The notes under the pieces are model-generated. The model made no database searches and was not told the DNA's origin. It saw nothing but the letters and a program-made list of their open reading frames with translations. From assembly GCA_040878325.1 (NCBI GenBank), contig JBBDMM010000016.1:69354-132312 (forward strand): DNA of 62,959 bases, read 5' to 3'. Positions 54,596 through 62,959 of the stretch are shown here, piece by piece. The number at the start of each line of letters is the position of its first letter. The first letter of the stretch is position 1. The position numbers and the translations under genes were made by a program. The stretch is from Acidimicrobiia bacterium. Lineage in GTDB: Bacteria > Actinomycetota > Acidimicrobiia > Spongiisociales > UBA11373.

Positions 54596-55672
54596 CTAAC
54601 CCGCGGATAGCCTGCGCGCCTCCTCATCCAGGACGAGGGCGTCGATGAAGTCGTCGAGGTCGCCTTCGAGGACCTCGGGGAGCCGCTTGATGCTCAACCC
54701 GATTCGGTGGTCGGTAACCCGGTTGTCCTTGTAGTTGTAGGTGCGGATCTTCTCCGAGCGGTCACCCGACCCCACCTGGCCTTTGCGATCCGCCGCCAAC
54801 TCGGCGTGCTGCCGATCCAACTCGATCTGATAGAGGCGCGCTCGGAGCACCCTGAGCGCCTTGGCCTTGTTCTGCAGCTGGGATTTCTCGTCCTGGCAGA
54901 TGACCACCAGCCCGGTGGGCTTGTGGGTGATCCGCACCGCCGAGTCCGTGGTGTTCACCGACTGGCCCCCGGGCCCGGATGATCGGAACACATCGATCTG
55001 CAGGTCGTTCTCGTCCACATGGATCTCGACGTCCGCCACTTCCGGCAGCACTGCCACGGTCGCCACCGAGGTGTGGACCCGTCCCTGCGACTCGGTCTTG
55101 GGAACCCGCTGTACCCGGTGGGGGCCGGCCTCGTACTTGAACCGTGAGAACGCCCCCCGGCCCTTGACCGCGAAGGTGATCTCCTTGAAACCACCGGATT
55201 CCGAAAGTGACGTGTTGAGGGGCTCGATCGACCAGCCATGCTGCTCGGCGTAACGCTGATACATCCGGAACAGGTCGGCGGCAAACAGGGCAGCCTCATC
55301 GCCCCCGACGGCTGCCCTGATCTCGACGATCACATCCTTCTCGTCGTTGGGGTCCTTGGGGACGAGCATCACCCGCAACCGCCGGGCCAGACGCTCTGCG
55401 GTCTCCGCCCGCTCCTCGGCCATCTCTTTCAACTCCGCCGATACACCCTGATCGGATTCCTCCCTGGAAAGCTCGAGGGCCTCGGACGCCTCGGAGTCAG
55501 CTGCCCGGTACTGGTGATACACCTCGATCAGGCCCTTCAACTCGGAGTGCCTGCGGGCCACCTCGGTGTAGCGACTTTGATCGCCGAGAATCTCGGGATC
55601 GGTCAGCTGTTCGATGGTCTCCCCGTAGGCGACCTCGACCTCGGTCATCCGATCGACGAGAGGCTGGTCCAT
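54596..55672 (-). CDS. prfA: Peptide chain release factor 1
   Basis: A 358-aa RF1. The peptidyl-hydrolysis motif GGQ is in [20 protein letters not shown], and the codon-recognition PxT motif is PKT in [13 protein letters not shown], so it reads UAA/UAG. The ATG overlaps the stop of the DUF1385 gene by 1 nt. Part of the rho-rpmE-prfA block. Confidence 0.96.
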   Translation of the reverse strand: MDQPLVDRMTEVEVAYGETIEQLTDPEILGDQSRYTEVARRHSELKGLIEVYHQYRAADSEASEALELSREESDQGVSAELKEMAEERAETAERLARRLRVMLVPKDPNDEKDVIVEIRAAVGGDEAALFAADLFRMYQRYAEQHGWSIEPLNTSLSESGGFKEITFAVKGRGAFSRFKYEAGPHRVQRVPKTESQGRVHTSVATVAVLPEVADVEIHVDENDLQIDVFRSSGPGGQSVNTTDSAVRITHKPTGLVVICQDEKSQLQNKAKALRVLRARLYQIELDRQHAELAADRKGQVGSGDRSEKIRTYNYKDNRVTDHRIGLSIKRLPEVLEGDLDDFIDALVLDEEARRLSAG

Positions 55673-56610
55673 CAGGAGGACATTACGAAGCCGAGGGCAC
55701 CCGGTGCGATCGGACCGCGGGCCTCGACTTCATCACGCTCCTCGGGATCGAGGGCGGCGAGGAGCGAAGCCACCGCCACCTCCACCTGATCGTCCGAGGG
55801 TTCGGACGTGGTGAGACGCTGCAACCAGATGCCAGGCTTGGAAACGAACGACAGCCACTTGCTATCGGCCGCCGCCTTGAGGATCTCGTACGAGACCCCG
55901 GCGATCACCGGAATGAGAAAGATGCGGCTCGCCACCAGCCAGATCAGGGCCGGCCGGCCAATGGCGGTGAACACCAAGATCGCCACCATGATCACGATCA
56001 GCAGGAAGTTGGTGCCGCAACGAGGGTGGCGGGGGCTGTGCTTCTGGATCTGCTCGACGGCAAGGGCTTCGCCCGCCTCGTAGGAGTGAATCGTCTTGTG
56101 CTCTGCGCCGTGGAACTCGAACACGCGCTTGATGTCTTTGCTGCGGCCGATCAGCCAGATGTAGCCGATGAACATACCGAACCGAACGAGCCCGTCGACC
56201 ACATTGAAGAGGACGTCGGAGTCGCTCCCCGCAAGTCTCTCGACCCCACGGGCAGCGAACAGGGGCAGCAGCATGAACAGCCCCACGAAGAGAACGAGGG
56301 CAAAGACCATCGCTAGGGCAATCGAGCCACTGGTCAGCTCCTTGCCGTCCTCTTCGACCCCCGCCTTGCGCGCCGACCACGACAGGGCCCGGAACCCCAG
56401 GGTCAGCGACTCGGCGAGAACGAGCACCCCACGAATGAGGGGGACTTTGGCCCACGACGAGCGCATCGAGAGGCGCGGCAAGCGGTTGCGCCGCGCCTCG
56501 ATGATGCCGTCAGGCCTGCGGACCGCGACCGACCAGGCATTGGGGGCGCGCATCATCACGCCTTCGATGACGGCTTGCCCCCCGACCGTGGCGCCCGGAG
56601 GGCGGCTCAC
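55672..56610 (-). CDS. DUF1385 membrane protein
   Basis: A 312-aa protein of the DUF1385 family, usually encoded between rpmE and prfA. Signature segments [31 protein letters not shown] and [15 protein letters not shown]; about five transmembrane helices. The His/Glu/Cys-rich motifs suggest metal binding, but the activity is unknown. The GTG start follows the rpmE stop directly, so it is coupled. Confidence 0.9.
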   Translation of the reverse strand: MSRPPGATVGGQAVIEGVMMRAPNAWSVAVRRPDGIIEARRNRLPRLSMRSSWAKVPLIRGVLVLAESLTLGFRALSWSARKAGVEEDGKELTSGSIALAMVFALVLFVGLFMLLPLFAARGVERLAGSDSDVLFNVVDGLVRFGMFIGYIWLIGRSKDIKRVFEFHGAEHKTIHSYEAGEALAVEQIQKHSPRHPRCGTNFLLIVIMVAILVFTAIGRPALIWLVASRIFLIPVIAGVSYEILKAAADSKWLSFVSKPGIWLQRLTTSEPSDDQVEVAVASLLAALDPEERDEVEARGPIAPGALGFVMSS

Positions 56611-56901
56611 CTAGGCGTCCGAGTCGGCGGCGTCGGACCCGTCGGCACCGGTGAAGGTCTCACGACCGTACCGCTTGCGGAAGCGCTCGACCCGTCCCCC
56701 GGAGTCCACGAGAATCTGCTTGCCCGTATAGAACGGGTGGCTGGCGCTCGAGATCTCGACCCGGACCATCGGATAGGTGTTCCCGTCCTCCCACTCGATG
56801 GTCTCCGACGTCGCAATCGTCGACCGCGTGAGGAACTTGAAGCTCGACGAGGTGTCGACGAAGACGACCTCGCGATAGTTGGGGTGGATGTCTTTTCTCA
56901 C
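56611..56901 (-). CDS. rpmE: 50S ribosomal protein L31, Cys-less form
   Basis: A 96-aa bL31: [39 protein letters not shown] and [20 protein letters not shown]. It contains no Cys, so it is the zinc-free form of L31 and does not need Zn. An acidic tail ([12 protein letters not shown]) follows. GTG start with AAGGAA upstream. Confidence 0.93.
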   Translation of the reverse strand: MRKDIHPNYREVVFVDTSSSFKFLTRSTIATSETIEWEDGNTYPMVRVEISSASHPFYTGKQILVDSGGRVERFRKRYGRETFTGADGSDAADSDA

Positions 56902-56933
56902 ACTGTTCCTTGTTCGGCGGGCAGGTTAGCCCG

Positions 56934-58427
56934 TCAGTTGTTGGCCGATTTCGCCACGTCGGCGAGGAACTCGGCATTCGACTTGGTGCTCTTCAAGCGG
57001 TCGATCAACAGCTCGAGCCCTGCCGCCGGCTCCGGAAGCGCCAGCAGGACGCGGCGGAGACGCCACACCTGGATCAGCTCGTCCGGATCGAACAACAATT
57101 CCTCTTTGCGGGTTCCGGAAGCCTCGATATCGATGGCCGGGTAGACCCGCTTGTCGGCGAGCTTGCGGTCGAGGCGCAGTTCCATGTTTCCGGTGCCCTT
57201 GAACTCCTCGAAGATGACCTCGTCCATCCTCGAACCGGTCTCGACGAGAGCGGTTCCCAGGATCGTCAGGCTTCCGCCCTCTTCGATGTTGCGGGCGGCG
57301 CCAAAGAAGCGCTTCGGCGGGTAGAGGGCAGTCGAGTCGACACCACCGGAGAGGATTCGGCCCGACGCGGGCGTCGCCAGGTTGTAGGCGCGTGCCAGGC
57401 GGGTGATCGAGTCGAGCAGGATCACGACGTCCTGACCGACCTCGACCAGGCGCTTGGCGCGCTCCAGGGCCAATTCGGCCACCTGGGTGTGCTCTTCGGC
57501 CGGCCGGTCGAAGGTCGAGTAAATCACGTCGCCCTTCACCGATCGCTGCATGTCGGTCACCTCTTCGGGGCGCTCATCGACCAGGACCACGATCAGGTGG
57601 CATTCCGGGTTGTTGTGGCTGATCGAGTTGGCGATCTCCTTGAGGACGGTCGTCTTGCCCGCCTTCGGTGGGGAGACGATCAAACCGCGCTGCCCCTTGC
57701 CGATGGGGGCGATGAGATCCACGATCCGGGCGAGCACGTGATTGGGCTGGCCCTCGACTTCGAGACGGAGTCTCTGGTCGGGGAACAGCGGGGTGAGATC
57801 GCCGAACTTGGGACGGCGATGCGCCTCTTCCACACCCATTCCGTTGACGTGGTCCATGCGGATCAGCGCCGGGAACTTCTCCTGCGACCGCGGAGGGCGG
57901 ATCGGGCCGCTGAGCACGTCGCCGCGACGCAACCCGAACTTGCGAACCTGCGTGGCCGAGACATACACGTCCTTCTCACCGGGGAGGTACCCGGTACAGC
58001 GAAGGAACCCGTAGCCCTCGGGGAGGACATCGAGGATCCCTTCGCGCACCTCGGCATCGGAGTCGTCCCACTGTTGCTGGTGCTGCTGCTGGCCACCGCT
58101 CGCGGGGCGGGCGCCACGGCGGTTGCGGTTGCGCCGGCGGTTGCCGTCGTCGTCATCGTCGGATCCCTCGGCTGGCTTGCGATCGCCGCCGACCCGCGGC
58201 TGGCCGTCCCCCCGGCTCGAATCGCCGTCATCGCCGCTGCGACGCTCCTCGATGGCCGGCAGGTCGACGGGAGCAGGGGCGTCGCTGCCATCGAACTTGT
58301 CCGACTCGAGGATGGCGGCGATCAGCTTCGACTTCTGAAGAGACTGGTGGTCGGGTACGTCGATCGCTGCAGCGATGGTGCGCAACTCGTCCAGGTTCTT
58401 TTCCTGCAGCTTGGCTCTGCTGGTCAT
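56934..58427 (-). CDS. rho: Transcription termination factor Rho
   Basis: A 497-aa Rho with the RNA-binding cold-shock-like domain ([20 protein letters not shown]) and the hexameric ATPase (P-loop [17 protein letters not shown]-loop, and [13 protein letters not shown]). As in other actinobacteria, a hydrophilic insert rich in Asp, Arg, Asn and Gln (about residues 60-120) lies between the N-terminal helix bundle and the RNA domain; such inserts add RNA binding. AAGGGA before the ATG is a good ribosome-binding site. Confidence 0.96.
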   Translation of the reverse strand: MTSRAKLQEKNLDELRTIAAAIDVPDHQSLQKSKLIAAILESDKFDGSDAPAPVDLPAIEERRSGDDGDSSRGDGQPRVGGDRKPAEGSDDDDDGNRRRNRNRRGARPASGGQQQHQQQWDDSDAEVREGILDVLPEGYGFLRCTGYLPGEKDVYVSATQVRKFGLRRGDVLSGPIRPPRSQEKFPALIRMDHVNGMGVEEAHRRPKFGDLTPLFPDQRLRLEVEGQPNHVLARIVDLIAPIGKGQRGLIVSPPKAGKTTVLKEIANSISHNNPECHLIVVLVDERPEEVTDMQRSVKGDVIYSTFDRPAEEHTQVAELALERAKRLVEVGQDVVILLDSITRLARAYNLATPASGRILSGGVDSTALYPPKRFFGAARNIEEGGSLTILGTALVETGSRMDEVIFEEFKGTGNMELRLDRKLADKRVYPAIDIEASGTRKEELLFDPDELIQVWRLRRVLLALPEPAAGLELLIDRLKSTKSNAEFLADVAKSANN

Positions 58428-58490
58428 TTGATCCCTTTCCCTACAAGCGTGGGGTCCGCAAGACCGCGGGGACTCGATCCCGAGGCGTTC

Positions 58491-59171
58491 CTACGACTTC
58501 GCACTCTTGCCTTTGCGCTCGGTGAGCGCCTGCTGATATGCGTTCCAGTCCTGGGTGAACCGCTGGTTGCCGATGTCGGTCAGCGGGTGGTTGAAGAGTT
58601 TTTCCATCACCTCGAATGGCATGGTCGAGGCGTCTGCGCCGATCCGGGCCGAGTCGACGACGTGCTGGGGGTGGCGCAGACTCGCCGCCAGGATCTCGGT
58701 CTCGTATCCCTGAACGGTGTAGGTCTCCACCAATTCCGACAGCAATTGGAGTCCGTCGTTCCCGATGTCGTCGACCCTTCCGAGGAAGGGGGAGACGAAG
58801 GTGGCCCCGATGTTCGCCGCCAGAATCGCCTGAGCGGCAGAAAAGACGAGGGTCACGTTGATCGGATGGCCCATCTCGACGAGACGGGCACCGGCCGCGA
58901 TGCCCTCCTGGGTCATCGGAACCTTGACCACGACATTATCGGCAATTTTTCGCAGTGCTTGACCCTGGCGGACCATCTCGTCACGGTCCTCGGCGACGAC
59001 CTCCGCCGAGACCGGCCCCGGCACCAGATCGGTGATCTTGCGGATCAAGTCCTCGAATTCGAGCCCTTCCTTGGCGGCAAGGGTCGGATTCGTGGTGATT
59101 CCGTCGAGAATTCCCCACCCCGCCGCGATTTCGATATGAGCAAGGTGGGCCGTGTCGAGAAAGAGCTTCAA
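58491..59171 (-). CDS. Transaldolase / fructose-6-phosphate aldolase-like
   Basis: A 226-aa short transaldolase of the TalC/FSA group. Start MKLFLDTAHLAHIEIAAGWG and GITTNPTLAAKEG are family marks; the Schiff-base Lys is in NVVVKVPMTQEGIAA and FVSPFLGRVDDIG follows. Whether it transfers dihydroxyacetone units in the pentose phosphate pathway or cleaves fructose-6-phosphate cannot be decided from sequence. It sits between thrC and rho, where thrB is found in mycobacteria. GGAGG lies upstream of the ATG. Confidence 0.9.
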   Translation of the reverse strand: MKLFLDTAHLAHIEIAAGWGILDGITTNPTLAAKEGLEFEDLIRKITDLVPGPVSAEVVAEDRDEMVRQGQALRKIADNVVVKVPMTQEGIAAGARLVEMGHPINVTLVFSAAQAILAANIGATFVSPFLGRVDDIGNDGLQLLSELVETYTVQGYETEILAASLRHPQHVVDSARIGADASTMPFEVMEKLFNHPLTDIGNQRFTQDWNAYQQALTERKGKSAKS

Positions 59172-59410
59172 AGATGCCTCCGAGCCGGGAGCCTCGACCT
59201 ACACAGGGGCACGGCGGCGCCGTCCAGATGTCGGGGTCGAGAAGGTTGGGTCGAATACCCAAAATCGATTGTAGACGGTCCTGAGCCATCGGCAAAGCCT
59301 CGCGGGACCGGCCCCAGCTCCTGCCACGGCCCCGGCCAGACCGGCGGCGGGTGGCACGAGCGCGTGCCCTGCTGGCTGGAGCCGGAGCGGGAGCCGTGGC
59401 CGGGCTGGTA
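59172..59410. other. 239-bp gap with several hairpins
   Basis: No coding signal. It holds GGCACG / CGTGCC with a 4-nt loop (59353-59368), CCACGG (59324) facing CCGTGG (59394) inside two GCCCCAGC / GCTGGAGC-rich arms, and most of the 17-bp palindrome GGCTGGTA-C-TACCAGCC at 59403-59419, whose right arm contains the thrC stop codon. Confidence 0.6.
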
Positions 59411-60430
59411 CTACCAGCCGAGTTCTTGGGCTACCGCTTCTCCCGACGGTGGGACCGGGGTTCCGAGTTCGGATGCGCCGGCGGCTGTCTCCGGGTCTTT
59501 GAGTCCATGGCCGGTGAGGGTGCAGACCACCGGGCCCTCGGGCAGCCGGTCGCCGAGGGCGATGATCCCGGCCACCCCGGCGGCACTGGCGGGCTCGACG
59601 AAGATGCCCTCTCTCGAAGCGAGGAGGTCATAGGCCTCCATGATCTGCTCGTCGGTCACCGCAGCGATCAGACCACCCGATTCCATCCGGGCCGTTACGG
59701 CGCCCGCCCATGAGGCGGGGTTGCCGATTCGAATGGCGGTCGCCACGGTCTCGGGCTGCTCCACTGGCGCGCCGAGTACCAACAGTGCCGCTCCCGCTGC
59801 CTGGAACCCCCACATCTGCGGAGCCGCCCCGATGGCCCGGTAACCGAGCCAGGTGGCGGTGATGTTCCCGGCGTTGCCCACCGGTAGGGCGTGCACCGCG
59901 GGGGCGCCGCCAAGATCGTCGGCCACCTCCCAGGCGGCGGTCTGCTGTCCGGCGAGCCTGAACGGGTTGATGGAGTTGACCAAAGTCACCTCATGCACCT
60001 TTGCGAGTTCCTGCACTGCGCGCAGCGCGGCGTCGAAGGAACCGTCCACCGTGATGATCCGGGCACCATGGCGGATCGCCTGGGCGAGCTTGCCGAGCGC
60101 CACCTTGCCGGCGGGCAGCACCACGATGCATTCGATCCCGGCACGGGCTGCATACGCCGCCGCCGATGCCGAGGTGTTGCCGGTGGAGGCGCAAGCCACG
60201 GCCTTCGCCCGCGCTTCGACGGCCTTCGATATCGCCAGAGTCATCCCCCGGTCCTTGAACGACCCGGTCGGGTTGGCCCCCTCGATCTTCAAGTGGACCG
60301 ATCGGCCGACGATCTCCGATAGATGTCTCCCGAGGATCAGTGGCGTGCTCCCCTCCCCGAGGGTGATGATCGGGGTGTTGGCCGTGACCGGGAGGCGGCC
60401 TCGATAACGCTCGATGACTCCGTGGGTCAC
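59411..60430 (-). CDS. thrC: Threonine synthase
   Basis: A 339-aa PLP enzyme that converts O-phosphohomoserine to threonine. PLP-lysine Lys59 in NPTGSFKDRGM, and the phosphate-binding Gly-rich GNAGNITATWLGYRAIG. The short form matches other actinobacteria. The GTG start overlaps the hom-remnant stop (GTGA); an in-frame upstream frame in the hom region was trimmed. No thrB is present next to it. Confidence 0.95.
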   Translation of the reverse strand: MTHGVIERYRGRLPVTANTPIITLGEGSTPLILGRHLSEIVGRSVHLKIEGANPTGSFKDRGMTLAISKAVEARAKAVACASTGNTSASAAAYAARAGIECIVVLPAGKVALGKLAQAIRHGARIITVDGSFDAALRAVQELAKVHEVTLVNSINPFRLAGQQTAAWEVADDLGGAPAVHALPVGNAGNITATWLGYRAIGAAPQMWGFQAAGAALLVLGAPVEQPETVATAIRIGNPASWAGAVTARMESGGLIAAVTDEQIMEAYDLLASREGIFVEPASAAGVAGIIALGDRLPEGPVVCTLTGHGLKDPETAAGASELGTPVPPSGEAVAQELGW

Positions 60431-60954
60431 GCTTCGTCGCCTTCGACCCGGATCGCCGAGGCAACCTCGCGCACCGCGTCGAGCCGGCGCAACGCTTCGG
60501 CGGACGACCGCTGAGCCGCCTCCGGCGCACCGTGAGTGACCATCAGCAGCGTGGCACGGTTCCCGCGGCCGTCCTGACGCACCGACTTGATACTGACTCC
60601 CGCCGCGCCGAATGCTCCGGCTATCTGGGCGAGGACCCCGGGACTGTCCTCCACCTCGAGACGGAGACACCACTGAGTAGGTGTCGAGGCGAAGGACCCG
60701 GCGCCACCGGTGATCGCGGGTGTCACCTCCACGACGAGGTCGACGCGATCGTCATCGACGAGTTCCATAACATCGGCGGTCAGCAAATCGGGGGCCACCG
60801 ATCGGGGACGGGCGAGGTCGCGCACGGCCACCCGGCGCACTTCGAGATCGAGTCCCGTCCGCGCGGTGACCGCGGCGCGATCGGCGACGAGGCGTTCGAT
60901 GAGAGTGCCGCCAACCGTCCCTGCCCCGGCAATGCCGATTCCGATGGTGCGCAT
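60427..60954 (-). CDS. hom: Homoserine dehydrogenase lacking its catalytic domain
   Basis: A 175-aa protein in the ancestral hom position before thrC. Residues 1-77 are the N-terminal Rossmann half of homoserine dehydrogenase (GIGIAGAGTVGGTLIERL to VDLVVEV), and residues about 95-171 are its C-terminal ACT regulatory domain (LRLEVEDSPGVLAQIAGAFG, VSIKSVRQDG). The about 230-250 residues that normally lie between, with the rest of the NADP site and the catalytic domain, are missing. The join is in frame near base 60725, and the gene keeps TACCCT six nt before its ATG and the coupling to thrC. It cannot make homoserine alone. It may be a deletion remnant, a regulatory protein, or an assembly error. 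Confidence 0.8.
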   Translation of the reverse strand: MRTIGIGIAGAGTVGGTLIERLVADRAAVTARTGLDLEVRRVAVRDLARPRSVAPDLLTADVMELVDDDRVDLVVEVTPAITGGAGSFASTPTQWCLRLEVEDSPGVLAQIAGAFGAAGVSIKSVRQDGRGNRATLLMVTHGAPEAAQRSSAEALRRLDAVREVASAIRVEGDEA

Positions 60955-60960
60955 CCCGGG

Positions 60961-60966
60961 AGGGTA
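60961..60966 (-). promoter_or_regulatory. -10-like TACCCT for hom remnant/thrC
   Basis: TACCCT, then CCCGGG, then the ATG at 60954. Confidence 0.4.
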
Positions 60967-61020
60967 GGCGGGCGGCCTCCGGCCGCCTTGGGCCGGGCTT
61001 CCTGGCCCGCCCCCGCTCCA

Positions 61021-61068
61021 GCTCCATCCCCAGCCAGACTGGAGGCATGGTCTGGCTGGGGATGGAGC
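61021..61068 (-). terminator. Strong hairpin after argS
   Basis: A perfect 19-bp stem: 61021-61039 (begins GCTCCATCCCC) pairs with 61050-61068, with a 10-nt loop. It lies just past the argS stop and upstream of the hom remnant, and is built from the same CCAGCC/GGCTGG words as other gaps. No T-tract. Confidence 0.75.
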
Positions 61069-61088
61069 CGTGGCCGGGGCTGGTGTTC

Positions 61089-62759
61089 CTACATGCTTTC
61101 GGGAGCCGTCAGCCCGAGCAGACCAAGGACCCCCGCCATGACGCTCTTGGCGCCCTCCACCAGCCACAGCCTCGCCTGGGTGACGGCATCGTCCTCGGTG
61201 ACGATCCGGCAGTCCGAGTAGAAGCGATGGAACGCCGTGGCGAAGTCGTACCCGTAGGCAGTGAGACGGTGCGCCGCTCTCCGGCTGGCCGACTCGAGTA
61301 CCTCCTCGCCGAACCGATCTATCTCGCGCAGCAACGCCACCTCTGCCGGGTGGTCGAGCACCGACAGGTCGACGTCTTCGAGGGGCCGGCGGGTCACACC
61401 CTGTTCGGAGGCGAACCGTTCGAGAGCGGCCATGCGGGCGTGGGCGTACTGGAGGTAGTAGACGGGGTTGTCCATAGACCGCGCCTTGGCGGCCTCGAGG
61501 TCGAAGGTGATCGTCGTGTCGGGGCTGTAGGCCGCAAGGTTGTACCGGGTGGCATCGGCGCCCACCTCCTCGAGCACTTCCCGAAACGTGATGAACTCGC
61601 CGGCGCGGGTCGACATGCGGACGGGTTCACCGCCGCGACTGACGTTCACCATCTGGTTGATCACGATCTCCAACTGATCCGGCTGGTGACCCATGGCCTC
61701 GACCGCGGCCTTCATCCGTGGGATGTAACCGTGATGGTCGGCGCCCCAGATGTTGATAACCCGATCGAATCCCCGCTCGAACTTTTCGCGGTGATAGGCC
61801 ACGTCGGGGGCGATGTAGGTGTAGGTGCCATCCGACTTCACCAGCACCCGGTCCTTCTCGTCCCCGTAGTCGGTGGTGCGGAACCAGATCGCCCCCTCCG
61901 CCTCGTAGATGTGGCCCCGCTCCCGGAGCTCATCGATCGCCGCTGCCACAGCACCCGAGTCATGAAGATCGTTCTCGCTCGTCCAGACGTCGAATGAGAT
62001 CCCGGCCAACTCCAGAGTCTCCTCGATGTCCTTCATCGCCCGCGCCAAACCCCACTGCCGGATCGCCGACCGGCGGCCTTCCTCCGGAAGGTCGGCAGAG
62101 GCATCGCCGATCTCGGCGGCCATTTCGGCTGCCCACTCTGCGATGTATGCGCCGTGATACCCGTCCTCGGGCACCTCGGCGTCGCGACCCAACGCCTGGA
62201 GATAACGCGCTTCGAGACTGGCACCGAAACGGTCCATCTGGACCCCAGCGTCGTTGTAGTAGTACTCCCGCGTGACCGGGTGGCCCACGTACTCGAGCAT
62301 CCGAGAGAGCACATCGCCGATGACGCCCCCCCGGCCATGGCCGATGTGTAGCGGACCGTTGGGATTCGATGAGACGAACTCGACCTGGATCCGCTCGCCC
62401 GCCCCGAAATCCGAGCGGGCGTGATCGGGACCGCCCTTCGCAGCGATTCGCAGCACCTCGTGGTACCAGGACGCCGCCAGGCGAAAGTTGAGGAACCCGG
62501 GGCCAGCGACTTCGACGCCGACGACATGAGGGATCGCGGGCAGGTGGGCCAGCACGATTTCGGCGACCTCACGGGGGGGCTTTGCTGCCGGCTTGGCGGC
62601 AGCCAGGGCGACATTCGTGGCCCAGTCTCCGTGCTCCCGGTCACGAGGCCGTTCGACCACGAAGTCGAACGACCCGACCCCAGGAAGACTCCCGTCGGCG
62701 ACGGCAGCCTCGAGGGCGGAAGAGATCGCCGCTCGGATGGTGTCGGGAAACTCGCTCAT
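61089..62759 (-). CDS. argS: Arginyl-tRNA synthetase
   Basis: A 556-aa class I synthetase. N-terminal Add-1 domain, HIGH motif in NPNGPLHIGHGRGGVIGDVL, and an MSTRAGEF segment replacing KMSKS, as in one bacterial ArgRS branch. The C-terminal DALR helix bundle ends at the terminator. The ATG at 62759 has TACGAT six nt upstream and matches the family start. A tRNA-Arg gene lies beyond its promoter. Confidence 0.96.
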   Translation of the reverse strand: MSEFPDTIRAAISSALEAAVADGSLPGVGSFDFVVERPRDREHGDWATNVALAAAKPAAKPPREVAEIVLAHLPAIPHVVGVEVAGPGFLNFRLAASWYHEVLRIAAKGGPDHARSDFGAGERIQVEFVSSNPNGPLHIGHGRGGVIGDVLSRMLEYVGHPVTREYYYNDAGVQMDRFGASLEARYLQALGRDAEVPEDGYHGAYIAEWAAEMAAEIGDASADLPEEGRRSAIRQWGLARAMKDIEETLELAGISFDVWTSENDLHDSGAVAAAIDELRERGHIYEAEGAIWFRTTDYGDEKDRVLVKSDGTYTYIAPDVAYHREKFERGFDRVINIWGADHHGYIPRMKAAVEAMGHQPDQLEIVINQMVNVSRGGEPVRMSTRAGEFITFREVLEEVGADATRYNLAAYSPDTTITFDLEAAKARSMDNPVYYLQYAHARMAALERFASEQGVTRRPLEDVDLSVLDHPAEVALLREIDRFGEEVLESASRRAAHRLTAYGYDFATAFHRFYSDCRIVTEDDAVTQARLWLVEGAKSVMAGVLGLLGLTAPESM

Positions 62760-62765
62760 CCATGG

Positions 62766-62771
62766 ATCGTA
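62766..62771 (-). promoter_or_regulatory. -10-like TACGAT for argS
   Basis: TACGAT on the minus strand ends 6 nt before the argS ATG. Confidence 0.4.
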
Positions 62772-62820
62772 ACGGGCGGGGTTTGGCCTCCAGGTGCGTT
62801 GATACACTCGCCACCTCCCA

Positions 62821-62892
62821 GCCCTCGTAGCTCAGGGGATAGAGCGTCGGCCTCCGGAGCCGGAAGCGCAGGTTCGAATCCTGCCGAGGGCG
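62821..62892 (+). tRNA. tRNA-Arg (CCG)
   Basis: A full cloverleaf: acceptor GCCCTCG / CGAGGGC, D-stem GCTC / GAGC, anticodon stem with the loop CTCCGGA giving anticodon CCG (62854-62856, reads CGG), and T-arm GCAGG-TTCGAAT-CCTGC. The CCA end is not encoded. It is divergent from argS. Confidence 0.95.
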
Positions 62893-62897
62893 CGAAT

Positions 62898-62959
62898 AGT
62901 CTCCAGTCTCCAGTCTCCAGTCTCCAGTCTCCAGTCTCCAGTCTCCAGTCTCCAGTCTC
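62898..62959. repeat. Heptamer array, AGTCTCC x8+
   Basis: Eight exact in-phase AGTCTCC units and a partial ninth, running off the end of the window 6 nt after the tRNA. The longest perfect array in the window. Confidence 0.95.

Noticed and set aside
54596-55672. PKT in place of PAT in RF1 as a sign of altered stop decoding
   Set aside because: The middle residue of the PxT motif varies among RF1 proteins, so this is within the normal range.
56910-59633. A 907-codon open frame antisense to rho and the transaldolase gene
   Set aside because: It lies opposite two certain genes; such long antisense frames are common at this GC content and the translation shows no family motif.
61089-62759. Missing KMSKS motif in ArgRS as a defect
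   Set aside because: Many bacterial ArgRS have a degenerate motif such as MSTR at this site and are active.
62898-62959. CRISPR array or tRNA-linked att site
   Set aside because: The unit is 7 bp with no spacers, no cas genes are present and there is no integrase.

Overview
The window is about 63 kb of high-GC, gene-dense bacterial chromosome with almost no intergenic space and no rRNA, phage, CRISPR or transposase genes. It looks like an actinomycete-phylum bacterium, most likely class Acidimicrobiia. This is inferred from the Ni-superoxide dismutase with its dedicated protease, MurA carrying Asp instead of Cys in the active-site loop, lipoproteins with Thr-rich linkers, frequent GTG starts, many probably leaderless genes, and an argS-hom-thrC-rho-rpmE-prfA-prmC-sua5-atp gene order that resembles the one in mycobacteria.

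Region by region. 1-12 kb holds housekeeping and metabolism: an acyl-CoA pair (meaB, enoyl-CoA hydratase), murA, rpiB, a polyphosphate kinase fused to a Nudix domain with a coupled histidine phosphatase, an acyl-CoA ligase and pgl. 12.2-17.5 kb, minus strand, is a nine-gene bacterial microcompartment (BMC) operon: RpiB-like protein, DeoC aldolase, BMC-T, BMC-H, BMC-P, CoA-acylating aldehyde dehydrogenase, BMC-T and two more BMC-P genes, with a divergent HTH gene. It fits the sugar-phosphate-utilising (SPU) class: DeoC would split deoxyribose-5-phosphate into glyceraldehyde-3-phosphate and acetaldehyde inside the shell, and the dehydrogenase would turn acetaldehyde into acetyl-CoA. No phosphotransacylase or alcohol dehydrogenase is encoded here to recycle CoA and NAD+. 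18.3-30 kb has a doubled ABC exporter, murJ, sodN/sodX, a DUF3048 lipoprotein, an amidase and the korAB 2-oxoacid:ferredoxin oxidoreductase. 30-38 kb has a HisA paralogue lacking its first catalytic Asp, a methyltransferase, a PIG-L deacetylase, a CapA-like lipoprotein, an M23 peptidase and a roughly 1.07-kb two-gene segment bounded by inverted repeats. 38-46.8 kb is a complete F-type ATP synthase operon followed by glyA. 47-62.8 kb has sua5/tsaC, prmC, two large peptidases, prfA, rpmE, rho, a transaldolase-family gene, thrC, a homoserine dehydrogenase gene without its catalytic domain, argS and tRNA-Arg(CCG).

Two features recur across the whole window. First, gene junctions carry short tandem arrays whose unit is nearly always 7 bp, with a second class of 6 bp. 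Unit sequences differ from site to site, several arrays switch to their own reverse complement halfway, and some run into the ends of coding regions. Second, about twenty genes have a TAnnnT -10-like hexamer only 5-9 nt (most often 6) before the start codon and no Shine-Dalgarno, which is the layout expected for leaderless transcripts; I used it to choose several starts. No gene-free stretch exceeds 300 bases.
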